Below are positions 18,438 through 27,267 of a stretch of DNA of 63,846 bases, one piece after another. The translations under genes were made by a program, and so were the position numbers. This DNA comes from Phocaeicola sp. Its GTDB lineage: Bacteria > Bacteroidota > Bacteroidia > Bacteroidales > Bacteroidaceae. The first letter of the stretch is position 1; the number at the start of each line of letters is the position of its first letter. The notes under the pieces are model-generated. The model saw only the letters and a list, made by a program, of their open reading frames with translations. It had not been told where the DNA came from and did not search any database. Where the stretch lies: NCBI GenBank assembly GCA_020026225.1, contig JAHHQU010000004.1, positions 1 through 63,846 on the forward strand, given 5' to 3'.

Positions 18438-19304
18438 ATGAGTATAAAGGGTGAGAATATTCGAATAGTCGGAGTGAGCCGAGGAAATGAATATTCACCG
18501 AATCATGTGGGTAATGATGCTGCCATCTTTCAGGCAGCGGCCAGAGAATTAGAGAAAAAAAGGTGTGAAGTCGTGATTTATCCTGAAAAGGAATTCATGG
18601 CTCAAGAGATAAAAGCAGATTTCATCTTCGACATGGCTCGTGACCGTGCTACCATCAATCGGTTGAAGGAGATGGAAAATGAAGGGACGGTCGTTGTCAA
18701 TTCAGGATATGGTATCGATAATTGTGTGCGTAAGCCCATGACGGAACTTTTGATGAAAGAAGGAGTTCCTCATCCTTTGAGCTTTATTATTCCTACCGAT
18801 GGCCCTTTTACGCCGAATGTGTTTCCTTGTTGGGTAAAACGAGGCAATTCACATGCTATAGTGAAGGAGGACGTGGTTTTTGTAGAATGCAAGGAAGAAG
18901 GTGAACGTGTGTTGGCCGATTTCCGAAAGCGTGGAATTCCAGAAGCGGTAGTGAATGAACATTTGGTAGGCGACCTGATCAAGTTTTACGGAGTTCAGGG
19001 TACCGATTTCTTTTATACATTCTATCCCTCGGAACAATCGCACAGCAAATTTGGTCTGGAAGCGATCAATGGAGAGAGCCGAGGTTATCCATTCGATGTC
19101 AAGAAGCTACAAGCGTATAGCAACTTGACAGCCGAAGTGCTGAACGTGCCTATTTACGGCGGAGATTGTGTGGTATCAGCAGAAGGTGAAATCAAAATCA
19201 TCGATTTCAATGACTGGCCGAGCTTTGCCCGTTGTCGGGAAGAAGCTGCTCCCCACATCGCAGATTGCATCTATAATCGAATATTGAAACAGTTGAAAAA
19301 ATAA
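18438..19304 (+). CDS. ATP-grasp-fold enzyme of the lipid cassette
   Basis: The 288-residue protein has no signal peptide. The pattern CWVKRGNSHAIVKEDV, then VVNEHLVGDLIKFYGV, then IKIIDFNDWPSF is that of ATP-grasp ligases and kinases: an ATP-binding Lys, a hinge, and a metal-binding Asp-x-Asn. The last motif recalls the inositol-phosphate kinase (ITPK) and RimK groups. It could phosphorylate a polyol or ligate an amino acid to the lipid headgroup. Position between the nucleotidyltransferase and the CDP-alcohol phosphotransferase (2-base gap) argues for a role in headgroup supply or decoration. The reaction is unknown. Confidence 0.65.
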   Translation: MSIKGENIRIVGVSRGNEYSPNHVGNDAAIFQAAARELEKKRCEVVIYPEKEFMAQEIKADFIFDMARDRATINRLKEMENEGTVVVNSGYGIDNCVRKPMTELLMKEGVPHPLSFIIPTDGPFTPNVFPCWVKRGNSHAIVKEDVVFVECKEEGERVLADFRKRGIPEAVVNEHLVGDLIKFYGVQGTDFFYTFYPSEQSHSKFGLEAINGESRGYPFDVKKLQAYSNLTAEVLNVPIYGGDCVVSAEGEIKIIDFNDWPSFARCREEAAPHIADCIYNRILKQLKK

Positions 19305-19306
19305 TC

Positions 19307-20254
19307 ATGAGTACAGAAAAGAAAGGTCTGGAAGCTTCTTTCAAGTCAATGGACACAGAAGAATTTCTGGATATTTACTTTAATCGTCCCATCGGATATG
19401 CATGGGCATTGTTCTTTAAATTCTTTGGGGTACATCCCAATGTAGTGACCATCTTGTCCATTATTTTAGGAGTAGCTGCAGGGGTGATGTTTTATTTCCC
19501 GGATATGCCCCATACTTTGTTGGGTATCTTTTTGCTGATGTGGGCCAATCACTACGATAGCTGTGATGGTCAGTTGGCTCGTATGACTGGTAAAAAAACA
19601 CGTTGGGGACGCATGCTCGATGGTTTTGCGGGAGATTTGTGGTTCTTTGCCATTTATGTAGCTATCTGTTTGCGACTGATGAACCAGCCATTGCCCTTCG
19701 GTATCGGAGAAGCGGACGGATGGACATGGAGTTTTGCAATTTGGATTTTGGCCATCTTCTCAGGAACGGTATGCCATAGCAAACAATGTACATTGGCCGA
19801 TTATTACCGGAATATTCACTTGTTCTTTTTGAAAGGCAAGTCAGGCAGTGAATTGGACAATTTCAAGCAGCAGCGCGAAATCTTCCACAGCTTACCTTGG
19901 AAAGGAAACTTCTGGTGGAAAACCTTCCTTTATTTTTACGGAAATTATACCCGTAAGCAAGAAAGTCTTACTCCCAATTTCCAACGCTTTTATGCTGCCG
20001 TTTTAAAACAATATGGTGATGATATACCTCAGGACTTGCGTGATGAGTTCCGTACATTGAGTCTTCCTTTGATGAAATATACTAACATCTTGACTTTCAA
20101 TACGCGTGCCATTGCCTTGTATCTAAGTTTGCTGGTGGGCGAACCTTGGCTGTATTTTGTATTTGAGGTAGTTATTATGACTTCACTCTATGTTTACATG
20201 CATTCTAAGCATGAAGCGATTTGTGAACGCATGTACAACAAATATTTTGCTTGA
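19307..20254 (+). CDS. CDP-alcohol phosphatidyltransferase-family membrane enzyme
   Basis: The 315-residue integral membrane protein carries the CDP-alcohol phosphotransferase signature: Asp84, Asp87, Gly88, Ala91, Arg92, Gly101 and Asp105 in order. Family members transfer a phospho-alcohol between a CDP-linked donor and a lipid or polyol in the inner membrane. The final Asp is at 110 instead of the expected 109 (LDGFAGD, one residue extra). A charged loop of about 70 residues separates the helices, and two C-terminal helices follow. Neighbouring nucleotidyltransferase and flippase-like genes support synthesis of a phospholipid or phosphosphingolipid headgroup. Confidence 0.85.
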   Translation: MSTEKKGLEASFKSMDTEEFLDIYFNRPIGYAWALFFKFFGVHPNVVTILSIILGVAAGVMFYFPDMPHTLLGIFLLMWANHYDSCDGQLARMTGKKTRWGRMLDGFAGDLWFFAIYVAICLRLMNQPLPFGIGEADGWTWSFAIWILAIFSGTVCHSKQCTLADYYRNIHLFFLKGKSGSELDNFKQQREIFHSLPWKGNFWWKTFLYFYGNYTRKQESLTPNFQRFYAAVLKQYGDDIPQDLRDEFRTLSLPLMKYTNILTFNTRAIALYLSLLVGEPWLYFVFEVVIMTSLYVYMHSKHEAICERMYNKYFA

Positions 20255-21261
20255 TGAAAGATAAGTTTAGAAATATATTTTGGTTCTTCGGAGCTTTTGC
20301 CATCGTAATCATGCTATGTACTTTTGACATGGACTATGCTGAATTGTTGGATAATCTCCGGAGAGCGGGATATTGGTTGCCTGCGGTCATCCTTTTATGG
20401 GTTTTCATTTATTTCTTGAATGCGTGGTCGTGGTACATCATCATCTGTGATGGGAAGCATGCAAAAGTTCCTTTTTGGAAAATTTATAAGCTGACCGTTT
20501 CAGGGTTTGCCTTGAATTATGCTACTCCCGTAGGATTGATGGGAGGGGAGCCTTACCGCATCATGGAATTGACCCCGTACGTAGGAGGAAGCAAGGCCAC
20601 TTCTTCTGTGATTCTCTATGTAATGATGCATATTTTCTCGCACTTCTGCTTTTGGTTCTTTTCCGTTTTCTTGTTTATAGCAGTGGAACCGGTAAATGCA
20701 GGAAAGGGTATTATGTTAGGCATTGTCGGATTCTGCTGTTTGGTAGCCATTTATTTCTTTATGAAAGGCTATAAAAACGGTATGGCTGTGCGTACTTTGC
20801 GTTTATTGACTCATGTTCCCTTTGTGCGGAATTGGGCTCGCAGGTTCATTGCGGAGAAAATGGATTCGCTGGAGCAGGTAGATGCACAGATAGCCGAATT
20901 GCACAAGCAGCGTAAAAGTACATTCTATGCTTCATTGGGCTTGGAGTTTGCTGCACGTATTCTTGGATGTTTGGAAGTATACTTCATTCTGAATATATTG
21001 ACTACGGACGTTAGTTTCGTAGCTTGTATTCTTATTATGGCCTTTACTTCTTTATTCGCCAATCTGTTCTTCTTCTCGCCGATGCAGTTGGGAGCTCGAG
21101 AAGGTGGATTTGCTTTGGCGACGGGAGGCTTGGCCATATCAAGTGCTTTCGGAGTATATACGGGATTGATAACCCGAGTGCGAGAATTGGTTTGGATAAT
21201 TATTGGTGTACTGCTTATAAAAGTGGGTAACGGTACAGGAAATATTGAAAATAAAAAATGA
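20254..21261 (+). CDS. Lysylphosphatidylglycerol-synthase-TM/UPF0104 family flippase-like protein
   Basis: The 335-residue protein has 8 or so predicted transmembrane segments and the family pattern GFALNYATPVGLMGGEPYRI plus FSPMQLGAREGGFALATGG. Relatives include the flippase half of MprF and AglD-type proteins. The soluble synthase domain of MprF is absent, so a role in moving the cassette's lipid across the inner membrane is inferred. The ATG at 20254 overlaps the preceding stop (TGATG). A TTG three bases upstream is less likely. The stop overlaps the HAD gene start by 4 bases. Confidence 0.8.
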   Translation: MKDKFRNIFWFFGAFAIVIMLCTFDMDYAELLDNLRRAGYWLPAVILLWVFIYFLNAWSWYIIICDGKHAKVPFWKIYKLTVSGFALNYATPVGLMGGEPYRIMELTPYVGGSKATSSVILYVMMHIFSHFCFWFFSVFLFIAVEPVNAGKGIMLGIVGFCCLVAIYFFMKGYKNGMAVRTLRLLTHVPFVRNWARRFIAEKMDSLEQVDAQIAELHKQRKSTFYASLGLEFAARILGCLEVYFILNILTTDVSFVACILIMAFTSLFANLFFFSPMQLGAREGGFALATGGLAISSAFGVYTGLITRVRELVWIIIGVLLIKVGNGTGNIENKK

Positions 21262-21980
21262 ATAAATTAGCGATACAAGGTGTTATATTCGACTATGGAG
21301 GTACTATTGATACCAACAGTCGTCATTGGGCTGAGGTCCTTTGGGAAAAATATGTAGAAGTGAAAGTTCCAGTCGATAAAGAAAGTTTCCGTGAAGCGTA
21401 TGTTCATGGCGAACGGACTTTGGCTAAAGAGTATTTGATTTTCCCGGAACATAATTTCCACGATGTATTGCGTGTGAAGACCCGCATTCAGATAGAGTAC
21501 CTGGTAGAGCAGGGCAAACTGGATGCACAAGCTGCACACGATAATGCGTATGCTGCGAAAGTGGCCGATTTGTGTTACGACTACGTACTGAAGGTATTGG
21601 AACGTACTCGTCCTGTTGTAAAGGCCTTGTCGGAACACTATAAATTGGTTCTGGTATCCAATTTCTATGGAAATATAGAAACGATTTTAAAAGATTTTGG
21701 TTTGGCTCCTTATTTTTCATCGATAGTGGAATCTTCTGTAGTAGGAGTGCGTAAGCCCGACCCAGCCATTTATCAGTTGGGTGTGGATGCTATGGGATAC
21801 CCAGCCGACAAGGTATTGGTAGTCGGCGATTCTTTTTCAAAAGATGTAGTGCCAGCCAAAATGGTCGGTTGTAAAGTTGCTTGGTTGAAAGGACAAGGAT
21901 GGGGTAATGAGGTGATTGACGAATCGTTGCCAGACTTAATTGTCACAGATCTTCCAGAAATACTTCCTTACTTAATTTAA
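21258..21980 (+). CDS. HAD-superfamily hydrolase
   Basis: The 240-residue protein has HAD motif I as FDYGGT with nucleophile Asp12, motif II near VLVSNF, a Lys in VRKPDPAIY, and motif IV VVGDSFSKDV. The residue two after the nucleophile is Gly rather than the acid/base Asp, a variant seen in several HAD-IA subgroups. Position in the lipid cassette suggests it dephosphorylates a headgroup precursor or a phosphorylated lipid intermediate. This is inference; housekeeping phosphatase activity is equally compatible with the sequence. Confidence 0.8.
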   Translation: MNKLAIQGVIFDYGGTIDTNSRHWAEVLWEKYVEVKVPVDKESFREAYVHGERTLAKEYLIFPEHNFHDVLRVKTRIQIEYLVEQGKLDAQAAHDNAYAAKVADLCYDYVLKVLERTRPVVKALSEHYKLVLVSNFYGNIETILKDFGLAPYFSSIVESSVVGVRKPDPAIYQLGVDAMGYPADKVLVVGDSFSKDVVPAKMVGCKVAWLKGQGWGNEVIDESLPDLIVTDLPEILPYLI

Positions 21981-21990
21981 ACCCTTGTTG

Positions 21991-23208
21991 ATGAAACATA
22001 ATCAGTTTACTTTGGTCGACAAACAATATCGAGTACCGTTTGTCCTCCTTACTTCCTTGTTCTTTCTGTGGGGATTTGCCCATGCCATACTGGATGTCTT
22101 GAACAGACATTTTCAGGAATTGCTGGATATAACCAAGGCTTATTCGGCTATGATTCAGGCTACCATGTATATGGGCTATTTCTTGATGGCTATTCCTGCG
22201 GGACTTTTTATTTCCCGATATGGATACCGCAAAGGAGTGGTTTTCGGACTGTTGCTTTATGGAATCGGTTCATTGCTGTTCATTCCCAGCCAGAACTTGG
22301 TATCCTTTAATTTCTTTTTGTTTTCGCTCTTTGTGATAGGATGTGGACTGACGTTCTTGGAAACTGCAGCCAATCCTTATGTGACGGAGCTGGGGGCGAA
22401 AGAAACGGCGGCAAGTCGCTTGAACTTTGCCCAATCATTCAATGGCCTGGGGTGCATCTGTGCTCCATTGTTTGCCGGAATGCTGCTTTTCTCTTCTGAT
22501 GAAACTCAGACGGGAAGTGGTAACGTAGCCTTACCTTATACAATAATGGGTATCGTCGTTTTGGTCGTTGCAATGGTTTTCAATCGTGTGAAATTGCCCG
22601 ATATTCAGCATGAAATCGAAATGGACGAGAGCGGTCACCGCACCAGCTTATGGTCGCATAAGTTATTTATCTTTGGTGTGATTGCCTTGTTCTGCTATGA
22701 AATAGGTGAAATATCCATCAACAGTTTTTTCATCAATTACGTCATAGAGCAGGGCTGGATGAATACACGCCAAGCCTCTCTGTTGCTTTCATTCGGTGGA
22801 TTGAGCTTGTTTATGACAGGTCGATTTGTTGGAAGTTGGATTATGCAGCGTGTAGCGGCAGAGAAGATGCTTTTGGTCTGTGCGATAGGTACGGTATGTT
22901 GTACCTTGTTGATCGTACTGGATTTAGGCTTTCTTTCCTTTCTCTCTTTGCTCTGTTGCTATGCTTTTGAAGCAATCATGTTTCCTACCATTTTTGCTCT
23001 TTCTTTGAAAGGGTTGGGAAATCATACCAAACGTGCTTCTTCCTTCTTGATGATGTCACCGGGAGGAGGTGCAGCAGGACCACTTATGATGGGGTGGATG
23101 GCTGACCGATTCGGAATGTCACTTTCATTCATCGTTCCATTCTTTGGATATGCAGTGGTCTTCCTTTATGCAATTGCTCAGGTGAGAAGCATCAGACAAG
23201 GAAAATGA
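21991..23208 (+). CDS. FucP-like sugar MFS transporter
   Basis: The 405-residue, 12-helix protein resembles the fucose/glucose-galactose H+ symporters of the FHS family: FLWGFAHAILDVLN near the N-terminus, then YMGYFLMAIPAGLFISRYGYRKG and FLETAANPYVTELGAKE. The ATG at 21991 is preferred over an upstream TTG. It lies 10 bases after the HAD gene, so it belongs to the same transcript and may import the sugar or polyol used as headgroup. A strong terminator follows at 23226-23276. Confidence 0.85.
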   Translation: MKHNQFTLVDKQYRVPFVLLTSLFFLWGFAHAILDVLNRHFQELLDITKAYSAMIQATMYMGYFLMAIPAGLFISRYGYRKGVVFGLLLYGIGSLLFIPSQNLVSFNFFLFSLFVIGCGLTFLETAANPYVTELGAKETAASRLNFAQSFNGLGCICAPLFAGMLLFSSDETQTGSGNVALPYTIMGIVVLVVAMVFNRVKLPDIQHEIEMDESGHRTSLWSHKLFIFGVIALFCYEIGEISINSFFINYVIEQGWMNTRQASLLLSFGGLSLFMTGRFVGSWIMQRVAAEKMLLVCAIGTVCCTLLIVLDLGFLSFLSLLCCYAFEAIMFPTIFALSLKGLGNHTKRASSFLMMSPGGGAAGPLMMGWMADRFGMSLSFIVPFFGYAVVFLYAIAQVRSIRQGK

Positions 23209-23225
23209 TCACCGGTTCCATTCGG

Positions 23226-23276
23226 AAAAACATAACCGGTCTGTCTTTAAGCGGGACAGACCGGTTATGTTTTTTT
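23226..23276 (+). terminator. Terminator of the rlmN-to-MFS run
   Basis: AAAAACATAACCGGTCTGTC (23226-23245) pairs perfectly with its complement at 23255-23274 across a 9-base loop. A T run follows. It closes the long plus-strand gene run. Confidence 0.85.
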
Positions 23277-23738
23277 ATGCTTTTACCTTGCCTCCCATTC
23301 TTCCATTGAGGTGCTGAATTCACTCCGATAACCGATTTTCAGAGCTCTTCTCAGTCTTGTCCCAAGAAATTTTGTAAAATGTTAATTTGACAAAATGATA
23401 AATTCTTAAAATGAAACTTGACAAAAAAGTTTGAGAACTCGAATAGTAGGTTTCTTTCTATTTAATACAGATACAGCTTGAAAACCCCGTTTCGTTCCTC
23501 ATTTTTCCTTACTAAATGTATTAAATATAGGGGATTATCTCAATTTTATTCAAATCATTTCAAAAAAAATCTCATGATTTTATGAAAAGAAAAAGGTGAT
23601 GGCTATTGATTCTTTTTGCGAGATTAATTTGTCGCAATTTATTTTTGATAATAAAATGATAATTGTATCTTTGTGAATATGAAAGTCTTTGTGCTTTTAT
23701 AGAATAATGATTATAGCTACTATTTAATACCAAAAGAT
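23277..23738. other. Gene-free region upstream of aspA
   Basis: No coding sequence is visible after the terminator. The stretch is A/T-rich toward aspA. It holds a weak inverted repeat ATTTTGT/ACAAAAT (23369-23375 with 23390-23396) and the aspA promoter at 23644-23673. The long upstream stretch could house regulator sites. Confidence 0.6.
23644..23673 (+). promoter_or_regulatory. Promoter of aspA
   Basis: TTTG (23644-23647) is followed after 18 bases by TATCTTTG (23666-23673), an excellent Bacteroidales -33/-7 pair. The predicted start lies about 60 bases before the ATG at 23739. Confidence 0.7.
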
Positions 23739-25166
23739 ATGGAAAAATCAAATGAAAAACGTATTGAACACGATTTGTTAGGTCAGCGTGAATTGCCTGC
23801 AGAGGCTTTGTATGGAATTCAGACATTGAGAGGTGTAGAAAATTTCGCTATCAGTGCTTTCCGTCTGAGCGATTGTCATCAGTTTATCAACGGTTTGGCC
23901 TATACTAAATATGCTGCAGCTGAAGCCAACCACCAGTTGGGTTTGTTGACTGATGAACAGCACGAAGCAATTATCGCTGCTTGTAAAGATATTCTTGCTG
24001 GAAAATACCATGACCAGTTCCCAGTTGACATGATTCAGGGAGGTGCAGGTACAAGCACAAATATGAATGCCAATGAAGTAATTGCAAATATTGCATTGCT
24101 GAAGATGGGTCACAAACCAGGTGAATACCAATATTGTTCATCACATGACCATGTGAATCGTTCTCAGTCAACAAATGACGCATATCCTACAGCTATTCAC
24201 ATGGGACTTTATGCAAGTCATTTGGCATTGCTTCCACATCTTCAGGAATTGATTGATGCGTTTAAGGCGAAAGGTAAAGAATTTGCACGTGTTATCAAGA
24301 TGGGTCGTACACAGCTTGAAGATGCTGTTCCTATGACTTTGGGACAGACTTTCAGTGGCTTTGCCAGCATCTTGGAAAATGAAATCATTCATTTGAATGA
24401 AGCTGCTGCTGATTTCTTGACTGTCAATATGGGTTCTACAGCGATCGGTACCGGTATCTGCTCTGAACCGGGTTATGCAGAAAAATGTATCGCAGCTTTG
24501 GCTAAAGTTACAGGTTGGGATGTAAAATTGGCAGAAGACTGGGTAGGCGCTACTTCTGATACATCTTGCATGGTAGGTTACATGTCGGCTTTGAAACGTG
24601 TAGCTATTAAGTTGAGCAAGATTTCAAACGACCTTCGTTTGTTGGCTTCAGGACCTCGTTGTGGCTTGGGTGAAATCAATTTGCCAGCACGTCAGCCAGG
24701 TTCTTCTATCATGCCGGGTAAAGTGAATCCTGTTATCCCAGAAGTGGTTAGTCAGGTGGCTTTCAAGATTATCGGTAATGAATTATGTACTACTATGGCA
24801 GGTGAAGCTCCTCAGATGGAATTGAATGCTATGGAACCGGTAATGGCTCAGTGCTGCTTCGAATCTATCGATTTGGCTGTAAATGCCATGGATACACTCC
24901 GCAAGTTCTGTGTTGAAGGCATCACTGCCAACGAAGAACATTGCTTGGCTGAAGTTCGCAACAGTATCGGTATTGTAACTGCCTTGAATCCTTACATCGG
25001 TTACGAACATTCTACCAATATCGCTAAGAAAGCTTTGGAAACAGGCTCAAGTGTTTATGACCTTGTATTGGAAGAAGGTATTCTTACTAAGGAAGATTTG
25101 GATACGATTTTGGATCCAGACAACATGGTTCGTCCGGTTAAATTGGATATTCACGCAAAACGTTAA
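23739..25166 (+). CDS. aspA: Aspartate ammonia-lyase
   Basis: The 475-residue protein belongs to the fumarase/aspartase superfamily and has the signature GSSIMPGKVNP. The combination of length, the N-terminal HDLLGQRELP, and the segment GAGTSTNMNANEVIANIAL fits aspartase better than class II fumarase. It converts L-aspartate to fumarate and ammonia, feeding fumarate respiration and succinate formation in the cytoplasm. The gene is monocistronic, with its own promoter (23644-23673) and terminator (25191-25230). Confidence 0.93.
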   Translation: MEKSNEKRIEHDLLGQRELPAEALYGIQTLRGVENFAISAFRLSDCHQFINGLAYTKYAAAEANHQLGLLTDEQHEAIIAACKDILAGKYHDQFPVDMIQGGAGTSTNMNANEVIANIALLKMGHKPGEYQYCSSHDHVNRSQSTNDAYPTAIHMGLYASHLALLPHLQELIDAFKAKGKEFARVIKMGRTQLEDAVPMTLGQTFSGFASILENEIIHLNEAAADFLTVNMGSTAIGTGICSEPGYAEKCIAALAKVTGWDVKLAEDWVGATSDTSCMVGYMSALKRVAIKLSKISNDLRLLASGPRCGLGEINLPARQPGSSIMPGKVNPVIPEVVSQVAFKIIGNELCTTMAGEAPQMELNAMEPVMAQCCFESIDLAVNAMDTLRKFCVEGITANEEHCLAEVRNSIGIVTALNPYIGYEHSTNIAKKALETGSSVYDLVLEEGILTKEDLDTILDPDNMVRPVKLDIHAKR

Positions 25167-25190
25167 TTCGTTTATCTGAATAAGATTCCA

Positions 25191-25230
25191 AACAGGTGCT
25201 TTTCATAAAAGAAAAGCACCTGTTTTTTTA
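25191..25230 (+). terminator. Terminator of aspA
   Basis: AAACAGGTGCTTTTC (25191-25205) pairs with GAAAAGCACCTGTTT (25212-25226) over a 6-base loop and is followed by Ts. Confidence 0.85.
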
Positions 25231-25266
25231 TGCTCGTTCCTTTTATGAGGGACTTGGTAGTATATG

Positions 25267-25319
25267 AAGAATAAAAGAGCCGTCTCTGATGATCTTTCAG
25301 AGACGGCTCTTTTATTCTT
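25267..25319. terminator. Second, bidirectional terminator between aspA and the epimerase gene
   Basis: A perfect stem of at least 21 base pairs (25269-25289 with 25297-25317) around GAGCCGTCTCTGA has A and T flanks on both sides. It lies 36 bases from the stop of the minus-strand epimerase-like gene and probably ends that transcript. Confidence 0.85.
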
Positions 25320-25354
25320 ATATCTGCTGGATTCGAAGATTATCTTCGGATAGC

Positions 25355-26236
25355 TTAATCAATGTCTTCTAAGATAATGCTATATCCGCCATGGAAGCTC
25401 TTTCCTGGTTGTAGGTGTTGCATCCATTCACGATCTTTGAATTCTCCATCGTAGTTGACTTTATCGCACCGTCCATACCATGGCTCAATGCAGATAAACG
25501 GTACATCAGGGAAAGAAAGGCTTGGAGACCATACAGCTACCAGTGGAGACTTGAATTCCAGACTTACATACGGCTTTTTATTTTTATCAGCCAAAGTAAT
25601 CTTGTTCAGCTGGTTGTTGTCAAACATGTATGTATCGCAATTGAATGTACGCTTGCTGATTTTCATCCATCCGTCTTCCAATTCCAATTGGTGGCGTTCA
25701 TCACCGACGCATCCTTTTTTCAACGGAGAAATGTATTCTGGTGTTTTCTTTGTGTGCATTTGCAGGTAAGCATACGCCTCATCATTTACTTTAAAGTCGC
25801 GGTAATAGAAAGCAGGATGTGCACCAATCTGGAAATGCATTTCTTGGTCGCCTGTATTTTCTACACACCACATGACTTCGATACGATTGTCCAATAAGCG
25901 GTATCCAACCTGAAGAACGAAAGGAAATGGATATTTCTTCAATGTTTCTTCGTTGCTTTCCAAACTGTAGATAATGGCATTGTCTTCTTCGTAAGTGAGT
26001 TGGAATTCACTGTCGCGAGCGAAGCCGTGCTGGCTCAGTTCGTATGTGCTTCCTTCGTGACGGTATTGGTTGTCCCATACACGTCCCACAATAGGGAATA
26101 AAACAGGAGAATGTCTTGCCCAAAATTTAGGGTCAGCTTGCCATAAATATTCTTCTCCTTGAGCTTGGATACTCACCAGTTCGGCTCCGTGATTGGCCAC
26201 CTGAATGGTGATTTTATCATTCGATAATGTCTTCAT
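25355..26236 (-). CDS. Aldose 1-epimerase family protein (LacX-like)
   Basis: The 293-residue cytoplasmic protein has the galactose-mutarotase-like beta-sandwich. Recognisable segments are EYLWQADPKFWARHSPVLFP, GFARDSEF, and the His of IGAHPAFYY, which matches the catalytic region of the family. LacX-type members lack a firmly known substrate and may act on hexose anomers. It stands alone on the minus strand between a bidirectional terminator and the gene-free region beginning at 26237. Confidence 0.85.
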   Translation of the reverse strand: MKTLSNDKITIQVANHGAELVSIQAQGEEYLWQADPKFWARHSPVLFPIVGRVWDNQYRHEGSTYELSQHGFARDSEFQLTYEEDNAIIYSLESNEETLKKYPFPFVLQVGYRLLDNRIEVMWCVENTGDQEMHFQIGAHPAFYYRDFKVNDEAYAYLQMHTKKTPEYISPLKKGCVGDERHQLELEDGWMKISKRTFNCDTYMFDNNQLNKITLADKNKKPYVSLEFKSPLVAVWSPSLSFPDVPFICIEPWYGRCDKVNYDGEFKDREWMQHLQPGKSFHGGYSIILEDID

Positions 26237-26713
26237 TTTGTTTTGACTTAAAAATTAACTTTTCAATTAATTCGTGAAAATTCGTATAACAGAATCGGAG
26301 AGTGAACGGGAGTGTTCTCCAGTACTTCACCACCGCGAGGCGAAATTAAGAAAAAATAGGTTTGTCTTCAAATTAAACCGCATTAATTTTATCGTTATAA
26401 AGATAATCTTTGTTTTTCTGGACAATTCCTTTGGAAGCAGTCGTTATGAAAGTTGACGGCTTCTAATAGTTAGAAGAAATGTTACAGAGAATCCTTTTCA
26501 TGTCTATGGGGTATATCAATCGGATTGATGATTAACAAAGGTCTTTCGTGTGGATTGGCTATCCAACTTGGTGGTTAGTGCAATTGGAATGAATGTTGAA
26601 AAGAGATACAATGAGTGAAATGCTAATTAGTCTTTGTCTTGATTTTTCATCGCTTCCTTGTTTGGAAATGCCATTTGTAAACTGTTGATAATCAGTGATG
26701 AATAGGGAGGTAA

Positions 26714-26774
26714 AAAACGACAGGTCGTTTTGACTAAAACAACAGGTCGTTTTAAAAAAATAACCTGTCGTTTT
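26714..26774. repeat. Three phased copies of an 18-base near-palindromic motif
   Basis: Copies lie at 26714-26731 (AAAACGACAGGTCGTTTT), 26736-26753 (one change, G to A) and 26757-26774 (inverted, with two changes). Start-to-start distances are 22 and 21 bases, about two helical turns, so bound proteins would sit on one face of the DNA. A degenerate fourth site starts at 26779. The arrangement could be an operator array or part of a dispersed genomic repeat. Confidence 0.7.
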
Positions 26775-26992
26775 AGAGAAAACGCCAAGACATATTTTTT
26801 TTTCGTCTTGACAAGTAAGAATATGGGAGTTTACAGGGCTTTGTGCAGATGCTGATTTGCTAAACAGCCTTTAATCATCTGGGTGAAGTTTGAAGAGCAT
26901 ATGATTCTTTTCCGTGTCAGAAGATAGTAAAAAAATCTTTCAGAGGTTTCTCTTTAAATTGATTCAAAAAGGAGTAAATACATTGGCTCTTA

Positions 26993-27023
26993 TTGGTTTA
27001 TTCATAAAATATGGTTAATTTTG
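26993..27023 (+). promoter_or_regulatory. Candidate promoter of the LytTR regulator
   Basis: TTGG (26993-26996) is separated by 19 bases from TAATTTTG (27016-27023). If used, the regulator mRNA has an untranslated leader of about 240 bases. Confidence 0.4.
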
Positions 27024-27267
27024 TTCATCATAATCAACGCGTTACCTATGCCATTCACAGTGGTGTGTCTCTTGTGGCTTTTGATACCAAACGTAGTCTG
27101 GAATGGTAAATTACCTTTTTGGTGTAAATTGGTTTATCATCCGATTGACTGGTAAGGGGAGGGCTTCAGACGGATTCTCATGAAAAAAGCATGGGTACAA
27201 GATTGAGCGTGATGACCCGAAGTATCCCGTTACGTAAGGGATTCAATTTAGATAAATCGCAATAAGC

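Larger units (their letters stand above)
26237..27267. other. 1-kb gene-free region with phased repeats and a promoter
   Basis: No convincing protein gene is visible in 1031 bases. The region holds three copies of an 18-base motif at 26714-26774, a related fourth site at 26779, a CAAGAC/GTCTTG inverted repeat (26786-26791 with 26805-26810), and a promoter-like pair at 26993-27023 for the downstream regulator. Two frames of 32 and 35 codons (27011-27109 and 27048-27155) have no recognisable similarity. Confidence 0.6.

Noticed and set aside
26714..26791. A CRISPR array
   Set aside because: Repeats are only 18 bases, spaced by 3-4 bases, one copy is inverted, and no cas genes are present.
27011..27109. 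A 32-codon frame upstream of the response regulator
   Set aside because: Its ATG lies before the predicted transcription start and it resembles nothing known; kept only as a note.
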